Shown here one piece after another: positions 9,276 to 17,725 of a stretch of 64,000 nt of DNA. The notes beneath the pieces were generated by a model. It had not been told where the DNA came from. It saw nothing but the letters and a program-made list of their open reading frames with translations, and searched no databases. How positions within the stretch are numbered: the first letter of the stretch is position 1; each line of letters begins with the position of its first letter. Location: assembly GCF_030814015.1 (NCBI RefSeq), contig NZ_JAUSUL010000001.1, forward strand, positions 1,392,001 to 1,456,000, in the 5' to 3' direction. This DNA comes from Amorphus orientalis. GTDB lineage: Bacteria > Pseudomonadota > Alphaproteobacteria > Rhizobiales > Amorphaceae. The translations under genes were made by a program, and so were the position numbers.

Positions 9276-9356
9276 GATTGCTGCCCGCTGATCCTGTCGT
9301 CCACATCCGCCGCCGCCATTGCACGGCCTGCTTCCCCGAGCTTATAGAGCGGAGTG

Positions 9357-10292
9357 ATGTCCGTACACGAGCCCGCCGCAGCCCTTTCCCCGCTGATCGC
9401 AGCCTTCCACGCGCGCTCGCCCATCCGCGCGTGGTCCCTGATCGTGACCATCTACGGGGATGCGGTGGTTCCGCGCGGCGGCGAGCTGTGGCTCGGGACG
9501 CTGTCGGCGATCCTGGAGCCGATGGGCATCGATGACCGGCTGGTCCGCACGGCCATGTCGCGCCTGGCCAGCGAAGGCTGGCTCGAGCGGACCCGGATCG
9601 GGCGCAAGAGCTACTACCGGCTTTCCGAAAACGGCCAGCGCGCCTTCGCCGATGCCACACGCCGGATCTATTTCGCCGCTCCGCAGAGCTGGAAGGGCGA
9701 CTGGCGGATCGCGGTCCTCACGGCGACCGGCGAGATCCGCGCGGCCCAGCGCGACATGCTTCGCGAGCAGGGCTTCGGCCAGCTGTCGCCGACGGTGTTC
9801 CTGGCACCGGCGACCGCCGCCGGCGATCTCTTCTCCGGCAACACTGCGGCCTATTCCGGCATCGTCTGGCTGGACGCTTCGGGAAGCTCGGGCGACGCGC
9901 TGCTGCTGGCGGGCGAGGCCTTCAACCTCTCCGCGGTCGCCGATGGCTATCGGCGGTTTCTGGCCCAGTTCTATGAGTTCGAGGCGACGTGTGCCGCCTC
10001 CGGCAACCTCAGTGACCTCGACCGGCTCCTGGCCCGCATCCTGCTGATCCACGAATTCCGTCGCCTGGTGTTGCGCGATCCGCTGTTGCCGGATGCGCTG
10101 CTCCCGTCCGACTGGCCCGGCCATGCTGCCCGGGCGCTTGCGGCCCGGCTCTACGGATATCTCGTCGAAGGCTCGGAGCGCTGGCTGGATCATCACGCGG
10201 AGCGCTCGGACGGCGCTCTGCCTCCTCCTGACGAGACGTTTTCGAAGCGTTTTCATGATCTTATAGCCGACCAGGACGACGCCGCGGAGTAG
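9357..10292 (+). CDS. paaX: Phenylacetate degradation repressor PaaX
   Basis: The product is 311 residues. The family represses paa catabolic genes and is relieved by phenylacetyl-CoA. The N-terminal winged helix covers about residues 25-95 (RAWSLIVTIYGDAVVPRGG, DDRLVRTAMSRLASEGWLER, GRKSYYRLS), followed by the PaaX central and C-terminal domains (YSGIVWLDA, HEFRRLVLRDPLLPDALLP). The start is uncertain: GGAG at 9351-9354 sits very close to ATG 9357, and GTG 9354 overlaps it. The gene lies directly upstream of paaABCDE in the same orientation, which supports local control of that operon. Confidence 0.92.
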   Translation: MSVHEPAAALSPLIAAFHARSPIRAWSLIVTIYGDAVVPRGGELWLGTLSAILEPMGIDDRLVRTAMSRLASEGWLERTRIGRKSYYRLSENGQRAFADATRRIYFAAPQSWKGDWRIAVLTATGEIRAAQRDMLREQGFGQLSPTVFLAPATAAGDLFSGNTAAYSGIVWLDASGSSGDALLLAGEAFNLSAVADGYRRFLAQFYEFEATCAASGNLSDLDRLLARILLIHEFRRLVLRDPLLPDALLPSDWPGHAARALAARLYGYLVEGSERWLDHHAERSDGALPPPDETFSKRFHDLIADQDDAAE

Positions 10293-10345
10293 GCGGCGTG
10301 GCGATCCGAGGCCGTGTTGCGGCGCAACATGTTACAGAAATGGCC

Positions 10346-10375
10346 TTGACGAAGGAACATTTCGTCACATATAAA
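10346..10375 (+). promoter_or_regulatory. Predicted promoter of the paaABCDE operon
   Basis: TTGACG (10346-10351) and TATAAA (10370-10375) are separated by 18 bases. The start of paaA is about 70 bases downstream. The boxes resemble the sigma-70 consensus closely, which is unusual in this GC-rich DNA. Confidence 0.65.
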
Positions 10376-10381
10376 CGTTCC
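10348..10381. promoter_or_regulatory. Candidate PaaX operator: nested inverted repeats over the paa promoter
   Basis: GACGAA (10348-10353) and TTCGTC (10361-10366) form a perfect dyad with a 7-base gap. GGAACATTT (10354-10362) and AAACGTTCC (10373-10381) form a second dyad with 8 of 9 matches. Together they cover the spacer and the -10 box, so a bound protein would block polymerase. Assigning them to PaaX is inference from the neighbouring gene. Confidence 0.5.
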
Positions 10382-10445
10382 AGACAGCGTTAATGGGTCG
10401 GCCGATCGCGGGTACGATCCGACTGGTTTTCAGGGAGGACCGGCC

Positions 10446-11447
10446 ATGTACACGCAGGCTCTGAACAATCTCGAGATCGAGACGGGGACCGACGACGAGC
10501 GCGAGGCCCGGTTTCAGCAGCGTGTCGATGACGAAGAGCGCATCGAGCCGAACGACTGGATGCCGGAAGGCTACCGCAAGACGCTGGTCCGACAGATCGC
10601 CCAGCACGCCCATTCGGAAATCGTCGGCATGCTGCCGGAAGGCAACTGGATCACCCGCGCGCCGTCGCTGCGCCGCAAGGCGGCCCTTCTGGCCAAGGTC
10701 CAGGACGAGGGCGGTCACGGCCTCTATCTCTACGCGGCTGCCGAGACCCTCGGAAAGAGCCGCGAGGAGATGGTCGACGAGCTTCTGTCCGGCAAGGCCA
10801 AATATTCCTCGATCTTCAATTACCCGACGCTCACCTGGGCGGACATCGGTGCCATCGGCTGGCTGGTCGATGGCGCGGCGATCATGAACCAGATCCCGCT
10901 GTGCCGCTGTTCCTACGGGCCGTATTCCCGCGCGATGATCCGCGTGTGCAAGGAAGAGAGCTTCCATCAGCGGCAGGGCTACGAACTGATGCTGTCGCTC
11001 GCCAACGGGACGCCGGAACAGAAGGAAATGGCGCAGGACGCGCTGAACCGCTGGTGGTGGCCGTCGCTGATGATGTTCGGTCCGCCGGACGGCGATTCCG
11101 TTCACTCCGGCAAGTCGATGGCCTGGAAGATCAAGCGCTTTTCCAACGACGACCTGCGTCAGAAGTTCATCGACGCGACCGTGCCGCAGGCCCACTATCT
11201 CGGGCTTGAGATCCCGGATCCGGACCTCAAGTTCAACGAGGAAACGGGGCACTGGGACATCGGCGAGATCGACTGGACCGAGTTCCAGAACGTCGTCGCC
11301 GGCAACGGTCCGTGCAACCGTCAGCGCATCAAGCAGCGCCGGGCGGCCCACGAGAACGGCGCCTGGGTTCGGGAAGCCGCGGTTGCCTTCGCCGAGAAGC
11401 GCCGCGCCCGCAAGGCTGCCGCTGCCGAGGCGAAGCAGGCCGCCTGA
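10446..11447 (+). CDS. paaA: Phenylacetyl-CoA epoxidase subunit PaaA (catalytic)
   Basis: The product is 333 residues, the family's usual length. PaaA holds the diiron centre of the ring-1,2-epoxidase that converts phenylacetyl-CoA to its epoxide using O2 and electrons from PaaE. Metal-ligand motifs are visible: KVQDEGGHG (Glu and His) and [11 protein letters not shown] (Glu-x-x-His). The [15 protein letters not shown] stretch is typical of PaaA. A GGAGG ribosome site lies upstream (agGGAGGaccggcc). It is the first gene of the five-gene epoxidase operon, with an 82-base gap to paaB. Confidence 0.97.
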   Translation: MYTQALNNLEIETGTDDEREARFQQRVDDEERIEPNDWMPEGYRKTLVRQIAQHAHSEIVGMLPEGNWITRAPSLRRKAALLAKVQDEGGHGLYLYAAAETLGKSREEMVDELLSGKAKYSSIFNYPTLTWADIGAIGWLVDGAAIMNQIPLCRCSYGPYSRAMIRVCKEESFHQRQGYELMLSLANGTPEQKEMAQDALNRWWWPSLMMFGPPDGDSVHSGKSMAWKIKRFSNDDLRQKFIDATVPQAHYLGLEIPDPDLKFNEETGHWDIGEIDWTEFQNVVAGNGPCNRQRIKQRRAAHENGAWVREAAVAFAEKRRARKAAAAEAKQAA

Positions 11448-11529
11448 GCGCGGCTGCGCTCACCGGGTTTCAGCAATGTGATCTTGAGGACCGCTCCGCC
11501 CTGCCGGCGGAGCGACGGGAGAACTCATC

Positions 11530-11817
11530 ATGACCGAGAAGAAGATTCCGCTCTGGGAAGTGTTCATCCGCTCCCGCAATGGCATGGCGCATCGCCACGT
11601 CGGTTCGGTGCACGCGGCGGATGCAGAAATGGCCCTGCAGGCCGCCCGTGACGTCTACACCCGCCGCAACGAGGGCCTGTCCATCTGGGTGGTGCCGTCC
11701 GCGGACATCGTCGCGTCCGATCCCGACGACAAGGGCATGCTGTTCGAGCCGACCGGGTCGAAGGTCTATCGCCATCCGACCTTCTACGAGATCCCCGAGG
11801 AAGTCGGGAACATGTAA
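11530..11817 (+). CDS. paaB: Phenylacetyl-CoA epoxidase subunit PaaB
   Basis: A small structural subunit of 95 residues, as in other bacteria. It bridges PaaAC heterodimers in the epoxidase complex and has no catalytic metal. Recognisable blocks are PLWEVFIRSRNGMAHRHVGS, HAADAEMALQAARDVYTRR, and IWVVPSADIVAS. It is preceded by a GGGAG ribosome site and followed 50 bases later by paaC. Confidence 0.96.
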   Translation: MTEKKIPLWEVFIRSRNGMAHRHVGSVHAADAEMALQAARDVYTRRNEGLSIWVVPSADIVASDPDDKGMLFEPTGSKVYRHPTFYEIPEEVGNM

Positions 11818-11867
11818 GGAAGGCCGGCGCTGCGGCATCAAGATCGCAAGCGCCGGGAGGAGACGCC

Positions 11868-12641
11868 ATGACGACGCTTCACCTCGATGACACGCCGCCG
11901 CTCGTTCTCTACACGCTGCGGCTGGCCGACAACGCCCTGGTCCTCGGCCATCGCATCTCCGAATGGTGCGGCCACGCGCCGATGCTGGAAGAGGACATCG
12001 CGCTGACCAACGTTGCGCTCGACCTGATCGGGCAGGCGCGCGCGCTCTATACCTATGCCGGCGAGGCCGAGGGGGCAGGGCGCGACGAGGATCAGTTCGC
12101 CTATCTGCGCGATGCCGAGGGCTTCCGCAACGTGCTCCTCGTCGAGCAGCCGAACGGCGACTTTGCCGTCACCATCCTGCGCCAGTTTCTCTATTCCGCG
12201 TTCATGCTGCCCTATTGGCGCAAGCTGATGGCCTCGAAGGACGAGACCCTGGCGGCCATCGCGGCCAAGGCGGAGAAGGAAGTGGCCTATCACGTGCGCC
12301 ACTCCGCCGAATGGGTGATCCGCCTGGGCGACGGTACGCCGGAGAGCCAGGAACGCCTGAAAGATGCGCTGGCGGATCTGTGGATGTTCACCGGCGAGAT
12401 GTTCGAGGTCGACGACGCCGACCGGGCCCTTATCGAGCGCGGTATTGCCGTCGATCCGGCCGATATCCGTCCCGAGTGGGAGAAGACCGTCGACGAGATC
12501 TTCGCCGAGGCCGGCCTGACGCGGCCGGAAGACGGCTGGATGCAGACCGGCGGGCGCGGCGGACAGCATACCGAGCACCTGGGCCACATGCTCTCCGAGC
12601 TGCAGTTCCTGCAGCGCGCCTATCCGGGCGCGACCTGGTAG
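11868..12641 (+). CDS. paaC: Phenylacetyl-CoA epoxidase subunit PaaC
   Basis: A 257-residue ferritin-like partner of PaaA. It has the same fold but does not carry the active diiron centre. The family blocks LADNALVLGHRISEWCGHAP, EEDIALTNVALDLIGQAR, EKEVAYHVRHSAEWVIRLG and GGQHTEHLGHMLSELQFLQR are present. GGGAGGAG lies just upstream of the ATG. The next gene, paaD, starts 10 bases after the stop, consistent with one transcript. Confidence 0.96.
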   Translation: MTTLHLDDTPPLVLYTLRLADNALVLGHRISEWCGHAPMLEEDIALTNVALDLIGQARALYTYAGEAEGAGRDEDQFAYLRDAEGFRNVLLVEQPNGDFAVTILRQFLYSAFMLPYWRKLMASKDETLAAIAAKAEKEVAYHVRHSAEWVIRLGDGTPESQERLKDALADLWMFTGEMFEVDDADRALIERGIAVDPADIRPEWEKTVDEIFAEAGLTRPEDGWMQTGGRGGQHTEHLGHMLSELQFLQRAYPGATW

Positions 12642-12651
12642 GGAGGATGCC

Positions 12652-13167
12652 ATGGCGAGCGACACCAACGTCGTTGAGCGGACCGGTATGGAGCGCCGCG
12701 CCTGGCAGGCGGCTGCGACCGTCACCGATCCCGAAATCCCGGTGCTGACCATCGCCGACCTCGGCGTCCTGCGGGACGTGCACGTCGACGAGGCATCCGG
12801 AGCGGTCACCGCCGACATCACGCCCACCTACAGCGGCTGCCCGGCGATGAACATGATCGCCGTCTCGGTCGACGTCGCGCTCCGCAACGCCGGCTTCAAG
12901 GACGTGAAGGTGAACACGGTCCTGTCGCCGGCCTGGACGACCGACTGGCTCACCGAAGAAGGCCGCGAGAAGCTGAAGACATACGGGATTGCGCCGCCCT
13001 CCGGACAGACCGGCCGCCACGCGCTGTTCGGTCAGGACGAGGTTCAGTGCCCGCACTGCGGGTCGGAGGAGACCGAGCGGCTCGCCGAATTCGGCTCGAC
13101 TGCCTGCAAGGCGCTGTGGCGCTGCACGGCCTGCGGCGAGCCTTTCGACTATTTCAAGTGTCATTAG
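12652..13167 (+). CDS. paaD: PaaD, epoxidase maturation protein (MIP18/SufT-like)
   Basis: The product is 171 residues. PaaD is required for an active epoxidase and is thought to help assemble iron-sulfur or iron centres, probably of PaaE. The DUF59/MIP18 fold is seen in the first 100 residues (TVTDPEIPVLTIADLGVLRD, TPTYSGCPAMNMI). A C-terminal zinc ribbon follows (QCPHCGSEETERL, then CTACGEPFDYFKCH). The 115-base gap to paaE is the largest within the operon. Confidence 0.95.
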   Translation: MASDTNVVERTGMERRAWQAAATVTDPEIPVLTIADLGVLRDVHVDEASGAVTADITPTYSGCPAMNMIAVSVDVALRNAGFKDVKVNTVLSPAWTTDWLTEEGREKLKTYGIAPPSGQTGRHALFGQDEVQCPHCGSEETERLAEFGSTACKALWRCTACGEPFDYFKCH

Positions 13168-13282
13168 CCTAGGCGGGGCGGTCGGTTCTTTATGTCCGCG
13201 GGGCGGGCAGCGGAAGCGGACTGACCAATGCCTTGCCGTCAGACCCGCGGGCGCAGGCTGCGCGGGCAGGGGAGAACAAGAA

Positions 13283-14365
13283 ATGTCGCCGCGTTTTCAC
13301 ACCCTCACTGTCAAGGACGTGCGCCGCGAGACGCCGGATGCGGTCTCCATCGCCTTCGACGTGCCGTCCGATCTTCAGGACGCGTATCACTACGAGCCCG
13401 GCCAGTATCTGACGCTGAAGACCGATATCGACGGTTCGGAAGTCCGCCGGTCCTATTCGATCTGCTCCGGCGTTGACGACGGCGAGATCCGCGTGGCGGT
13501 GAAGAAGGTGGACGGCGGCGTGTTCTCCACCTTCGCCAACGAGGGGCTGTCCGCCGGCGTCCCGCTGGACGTGATGACGCCGATGGGGCGCTTCGTGGTC
13601 CCGGTGGATCCGACGGCGGAGAAGGTCTACGTGGCGCTGGCCGCAGGCTCCGGCATCACCCCGATCATGGCCCAGATCAAGACGATCCTCGCCCGCGAGC
13701 CGAAGAGCCGCTTCTTCCTGTTCTACGGCAACCGCACCGCCCAGAGCATCCTGTTCAAGGACGAGATCGAGGACCTCAAGGACCGGTTCCTGCAGCGTCT
13801 GTCGGTCGTCCATGTGCTGTCCGGCGAGGCTCAGGACGTTCCGATTCTGTCGGGACGCCTGGAGCCGGACAAGGTGAAGGCCTTCCTCACCCACGTCATG
13901 CCGGCCGCGAACGTCGACCATTTCCTCGTCTGCGGTCCGGGGCTGATGATCGAAGGCGCGCGCAAGGTGCTGGAAGAGCTTCAGGTTCCGGAGGAGAAGG
14001 TGCACGTGGAGCTGTTCACGCCCGCCGGAAGTGAAATCACCTCCGCTCCGCCGGTCCGCAAGAAGCCTGTCGTGGAAGACGGCGAATCACGCAGTGCCGA
14101 GGTGATCCAGGACGGAACCAGCACGAACCTGTCCGTGAAAGACGGTGAAACGATAATTGATGCCGCAATTCGGGCAGGTATCGACCTTCCATATTCCTGC
14201 AAAGGCGGCATGTGCTGCACCTGCCGGGCCAAGGTTCTGGAAGGCGAAGTGACCATGGACGTCAACTATTCTCTAGAGCCATGGGAGCTTGAGGCCGGGT
14301 TCGTGCTGACCTGCCAGTCCCACCCGACCACCGACAAGGTCGTGCTCGACTACGACGCCATGTAG
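13283..14365 (+). CDS. paaE: Phenylacetyl-CoA epoxidase reductase PaaE
   Basis: The 360-residue reductase moves electrons from NADPH to PaaA. ATG 13283 is preceded by GGGGAG; in-frame DNA further upstream lies in the paaD coding region and does not match the family. The FAD-binding domain shows RRSYSICSG, the nucleotide-binding domain AAGSGITPIMAQIK, and the C-terminal plant-type 2Fe-2S domain SCKGGMCCTCRAKV followed by a last cysteine in TCQSHP. It completes the epoxidase operon. Genes for phenylacetate-CoA ligase and for ring opening (paaK, paaG, paaZ) are not in the window. Confidence 0.96.
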   Translation: MSPRFHTLTVKDVRRETPDAVSIAFDVPSDLQDAYHYEPGQYLTLKTDIDGSEVRRSYSICSGVDDGEIRVAVKKVDGGVFSTFANEGLSAGVPLDVMTPMGRFVVPVDPTAEKVYVALAAGSGITPIMAQIKTILAREPKSRFFLFYGNRTAQSILFKDEIEDLKDRFLQRLSVVHVLSGEAQDVPILSGRLEPDKVKAFLTHVMPAANVDHFLVCGPGLMIEGARKVLEELQVPEEKVHVELFTPAGSEITSAPPVRKKPVVEDGESRSAEVIQDGTSTNLSVKDGETIIDAAIRAGIDLPYSCKGGMCCTCRAKVLEGEVTMDVNYSLEPWELEAGFVLTCQSHPTTDKVVLDYDAM

Positions 14366-14454
14366 CGGATCGTGTCCAAAAGGGGGCAAAACCAAGGCGG
14401 GCGGGGCGACGCGCCCTCTCCCGTCCGTCCATCGGGTGTGTTAGGCACCGCAGC

Positions 14455-15462
14455 ATGTCCAGCCCCCTACGTGCCGGCGTGATCGGCATCGGCTATTTCG
14501 GTCGGTTCCACGCACGCCACTATGCCCTCAATCCTGACGTCACCCTTGCTGCCGTGGTGGATCGCAACCACGACCGCGCGCAGGCGATCGCCGACGAATA
14601 CGGCTGTGAGGCCTTCACCGATCCAGCCGACCTGATCGGACGGGTCGACCTCGTCTCCGTCGCCGTGCCGACCGCGAACCACCACGCGATGGCGGGCCAG
14701 CTCCTGTCCGCCGGCATCCATTGTCTCGTCGAGAAGCCGATCGCAGCGACGCTGGCCGAAGCCGACGAGCTGATCGCCCTTGCCGACGCGCGCAACCTGG
14801 TTCTGCAGGTCGGACACATCGAACGCTTTTCCGCCGTCTACCGTGCGCTGACGGAGCGGGTGTCCCGTCCGCTCTTCATCGAAAGCGTCCGCGCGGGTCC
14901 CGTGCGCGAGCGGGCAAACGACGTCGATGTCGTGCTGGACCTGATGATCCACGACATCGATATCGTCGCCGGCCTGGCCGGGGCGCCGATCGAGACAATC
15001 CAGGCGGTGGGCATGCCGGTGGTGAACGCGACGTCCGACATAGCCAACGCGCGGCTCACCTTCGAGAACGGCGTGGTGGCGACGGTCACGGCCAACCGGA
15101 TCGCCGAAAAGGTCGAACGCGTCATGCGCGTCTACGAGACCGATCGCTACACGGTTTGCGATTTCGCCGATTCCCGGATCGCCGAGTTCGAACGGACCGG
15201 CGACCTGAAGACCGATGGTCTCGCGGCTGTTCGAACCGGAGAGCAGACGATCGAGCGGGAAGACAGCCTGGCCAACGAGATCGCCCATTTCGTGTCCTGC
15301 GTGCGCACGGGCGCACAGCCCGCCGTCGGCGGCTTTGCCGGGCGCGAGGCGCTCAGGATCGCCCAGGGTGTGATCGAAAGTGTCAGCGACCACCAGCGCC
15401 GGTTCGCCGCCGCTCCGGCCGTCCCGGCCGCGGGGCCGGTGTCGGCGCACGTCGAAGTTTAG
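14455..15462 (+). CDS. Gfo/Idh/MocA-family oxidoreductase (GnnA candidate)
   Basis: The product is 335 residues with an N-terminal Rossmann fold (AGVIGIGYFGRFHARHYA, a GxGxxG motif) and the family EKP motif (CLVEKPIAATLAEAD). The C-terminal half is the substrate domain (DLMIHDIDIVAGLAGAPIE). It is followed 46 bases later by an aminotransferase in the same direction. That pair is the known arrangement for GnnA/GnnB, in which the 3-OH of UDP-GlcNAc is oxidised and the ketone transaminated to UDP-GlcNAc3N for lipid A. The substrate is inferred from this pairing. Other nucleotide-sugar pathways use the same two families. Confidence 0.85.
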   Translation: MSSPLRAGVIGIGYFGRFHARHYALNPDVTLAAVVDRNHDRAQAIADEYGCEAFTDPADLIGRVDLVSVAVPTANHHAMAGQLLSAGIHCLVEKPIAATLAEADELIALADARNLVLQVGHIERFSAVYRALTERVSRPLFIESVRAGPVRERANDVDVVLDLMIHDIDIVAGLAGAPIETIQAVGMPVVNATSDIANARLTFENGVVATVTANRIAEKVERVMRVYETDRYTVCDFADSRIAEFERTGDLKTDGLAAVRTGEQTIEREDSLANEIAHFVSCVRTGAQPAVGGFAGREALRIAQGVIESVSDHQRRFAAAPAVPAAGPVSAHVEV

Positions 15463-15508
15463 GTCCACGATCCGGCCGCCTTTCTCAGGCTGGCCGACAG
15501 GAGGATGA

Positions 15509-16672
15509 ATGTTGCGTACCAGTGAAGCTCTCGCCGCTGTGAAGGAAACCCGCTCCGTTCCGCTGTTCGACCTGAAGCGTCAGCAGGCTCGGCTGCGCGC
15601 CGACATCGATGCGCGCATGGCGCGGGTTCTCGATCACGGGCAGTTCGTCCTCGGACCGGAGGTGGAGACGCTCGAGAAGGATCTCGCGGCATTTGCCGGG
15701 GCGCGCCACTGCATCGCCGTCTCCTCCGGCCGCGACGCGCTGATCATGGCCCTGATGGCCCTCGGCGCCGGCCCGGGCGACGCCGTCTTCGTTCCGGCAT
15801 TCACCTTCTCCGCGACGGCCGGTGTCGTCTCCTCCGTCGGCGCGGTTCCGGTGTTCGTGGATGTGGACGAGGCCACATACAACATGGTGCCGGCGGCGTT
15901 CGAACAGGCGCTGAACGAGACCGTCGCCGGCGGAGCCCTTCGCCCGCTCGCGGTGATGCCGGTCGATCTCTACGGCCTGCCGGCGGACTATCCGGCGATC
16001 TCGGAGATCGCCGCCCGGCACGGCGTGAACGTGATCGCCGACGCCGCCCAGAGCTTCGGCGGAACGCTCGGGGAGAAATCGGTCGGCGCGCTGGCGCCGA
16101 TGTCCTGCACCAGCTTCTATCCGACCAAGCCGCTCGGCGCGTTCGGTGATGGCGGCGCGGTCTTCACGGAAGACGACCAGCTGGCCGAGGCGGTGCGCCA
16201 GATCCGGACCCATGGCCGCCAGGGCGACGGCGACGAAGCCGTGCGCCTCGGCATGACGGGCCGTCTCGACACGCTTCAGGCCGCGGTTCTGAACTCCAAG
16301 CTGTCGGTCTTCGCCGACGAACTCGCCCGCCGCCGCGAAGTGGCGAAACGCTACGATGCTGCCCTGCAGAGTGTGGTGGAGCTTCCGGCGCGTCCGGCGG
16401 GTATGGAATCGGCCTGGGCGCTCTACACGATCCGGGTCCCGAACCGGGACCAGATACGCGAGCGGCTGCAGGCCGATGGCGTCGGCACCGGGCTGTTCTA
16501 TCGCATCCCGCTGCACCGCCATCCGGCGTTCGCCAAATATCTCACCGGCCGGGAGGATCTGCCGGTGTCCGACCGGCTCGCCGGCGAAGTGCTGAGCCTG
16601 CCGATGGGACCGGATCTGACCGACGAGGAGGTCGATTACGTGGTCGACCGCCTGCGCGCGGCCCTTGGCTGA
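15509..16672 (+). CDS. DegT/DnrJ/EryC1/StrS-family aminotransferase (GnnB candidate)
   Basis: A 387-residue PLP enzyme of the sugar-aminotransferase family. FYPTKPLGAFGDGGAV carries the Schiff-base lysine. SSGRDALIMALMALGAGPGD, DLYGLPAD and DAAQSFGG give the cofactor-binding positions. AGGAGG stands just before ATG 15509. It most likely forms an operon with the oxidoreductase at 14455 and would transaminate its keto-sugar product. If these are GnnA and GnnB, the lipid A here would carry amide-linked chains on a diamino sugar, as known in several Rhizobiales. Confidence 0.87.
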   Translation: MLRTSEALAAVKETRSVPLFDLKRQQARLRADIDARMARVLDHGQFVLGPEVETLEKDLAAFAGARHCIAVSSGRDALIMALMALGAGPGDAVFVPAFTFSATAGVVSSVGAVPVFVDVDEATYNMVPAAFEQALNETVAGGALRPLAVMPVDLYGLPADYPAISEIAARHGVNVIADAAQSFGGTLGEKSVGALAPMSCTSFYPTKPLGAFGDGGAVFTEDDQLAEAVRQIRTHGRQGDGDEAVRLGMTGRLDTLQAAVLNSKLSVFADELARRREVAKRYDAALQSVVELPARPAGMESAWALYTIRVPNRDQIRERLQADGVGTGLFYRIPLHRHPAFAKYLTGREDLPVSDRLAGEVLSLPMGPDLTDEEVDYVVDRLRAALG

Positions 16673-16821
16673 GAGCTGACGTCCGCCTGTGATCTCGCAC
16701 GCGTGAGGCCGCCTGCGATTGTGCAGCGGCGGCCGCGCGACTAACTCTACCGGAACGTATGGCCGGCCCGGGCGGCACCCGCCGAAGGGCCGGCTCTTTC
16801 ACGAGCAATCCGGAGAGCAAA

Positions 16822-17535
16822 ATGGCCGCGACGCAGACGACCCCGATCGAGCTCCACTACTGGCCGACGCCGAACGGCTGGAAGGTCACGATCCTTCTGG
16901 AAGAGCTTGGTGTTCCCTACAATCTCAACCTGGTGAACATCGGCGCGGGCGACCAGTTCAAGCCGGAGTTCCTGGCCATCTCGCCGAACAACCGGATGCC
17001 GGCCATCGTCGATCCGGAAGGCCCGGGGGGCGAGCCGATCTCGGTCTTCGAGTCGGGCGCGATCCTGATGTATCTCGGCCGCAAGTTCGGCAAGTTCTAT
17101 CCCGTCGAGGACGAGCGCAAGCGCGTCGCCGTCGAGGAATGGCTGATGTGGCAGATGGGCGGGTTCGGTCCGATGCTCGGCCAGAACCACCACTTCTCCA
17201 ACTACGCGCCGGAGAAGATCCCTTACGCGATCGAGCGCTACCAGAACGAGACGCACCGGCTCTACGGCGTGCTGAACAAGCGTCTGGACGGGCGCGAGTT
17301 CGTCGCCGACGAGTATTCGATTGCGGACATGGCGATCGTGGGCTGGGCAAGGTCCTGGAAGAACCAGTCGATCGAGCTCGACGAATTCCCGAACGTGAAG
17401 CGCTGGTTCGAGGGCCTCATGGCGCGTCCCGCCGTGGCGAAGGCCGTCGAGGTGGGCAAGGAAGAGCGGGAGAAGCTCAATCTCGCCGCCGACAAGAACG
17501 CCCAGTCGGTCCTGTTCGGCCAGCGCGCCCGATAG
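16822..17535 (+). CDS. Glutathione S-transferase family protein (Nu/YfcG-like)
   Basis: The product is 237 residues. I start it at ATG 16822, where GGAGAGC lies 4 bases upstream and the thioredoxin-fold N-terminus begins at once (IELHYWPTPNGWKVTILLEE). The conserved NNRMPAIVDPE loop (cis-Pro) and FESGAILMYLGRKFG (glutathione gamma-glutamyl contact) follow, then the helical C-terminal domain with the N-cap-like YSIADMAIVGWARSW. The layout and the Thr/Asn in TPNGWK fit Nu-class enzymes such as E. coli YfcG, which have disulfide reductase activity. The physiological substrate is unknown. Confidence 0.88.
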   Translation: MAATQTTPIELHYWPTPNGWKVTILLEELGVPYNLNLVNIGAGDQFKPEFLAISPNNRMPAIVDPEGPGGEPISVFESGAILMYLGRKFGKFYPVEDERKRVAVEEWLMWQMGGFGPMLGQNHHFSNYAPEKIPYAIERYQNETHRLYGVLNKRLDGREFVADEYSIADMAIVGWARSWKNQSIELDEFPNVKRWFEGLMARPAVAKAVEVGKEEREKLNLAADKNAQSVLFGQRAR

Positions 17536-17725
17536 GGCGGTTCCCGTTCGCAGACGATCGGGACGCTCGTCTGCTGACCGGATCCGGCCCAGTCCGGGCC
17601 GCCCGGATGTCTCCATCGAGGCGGCACGGACGCCGGGCGTTCCACGCTGGAGCCGTCCGGAGAAGGGCGGAGCCCGCGTCGCCGCCGTCTCGGCGGGGTG
17701 CGGGAATCCGCTTCGCTTCACGCTG

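Noticed and set aside
8391-9347. 318-codon plus-strand frame opposite the PfkB kinase
   Set aside because: Shadow of the kinase gene; composition is Arg/Gly-rich with no motif.
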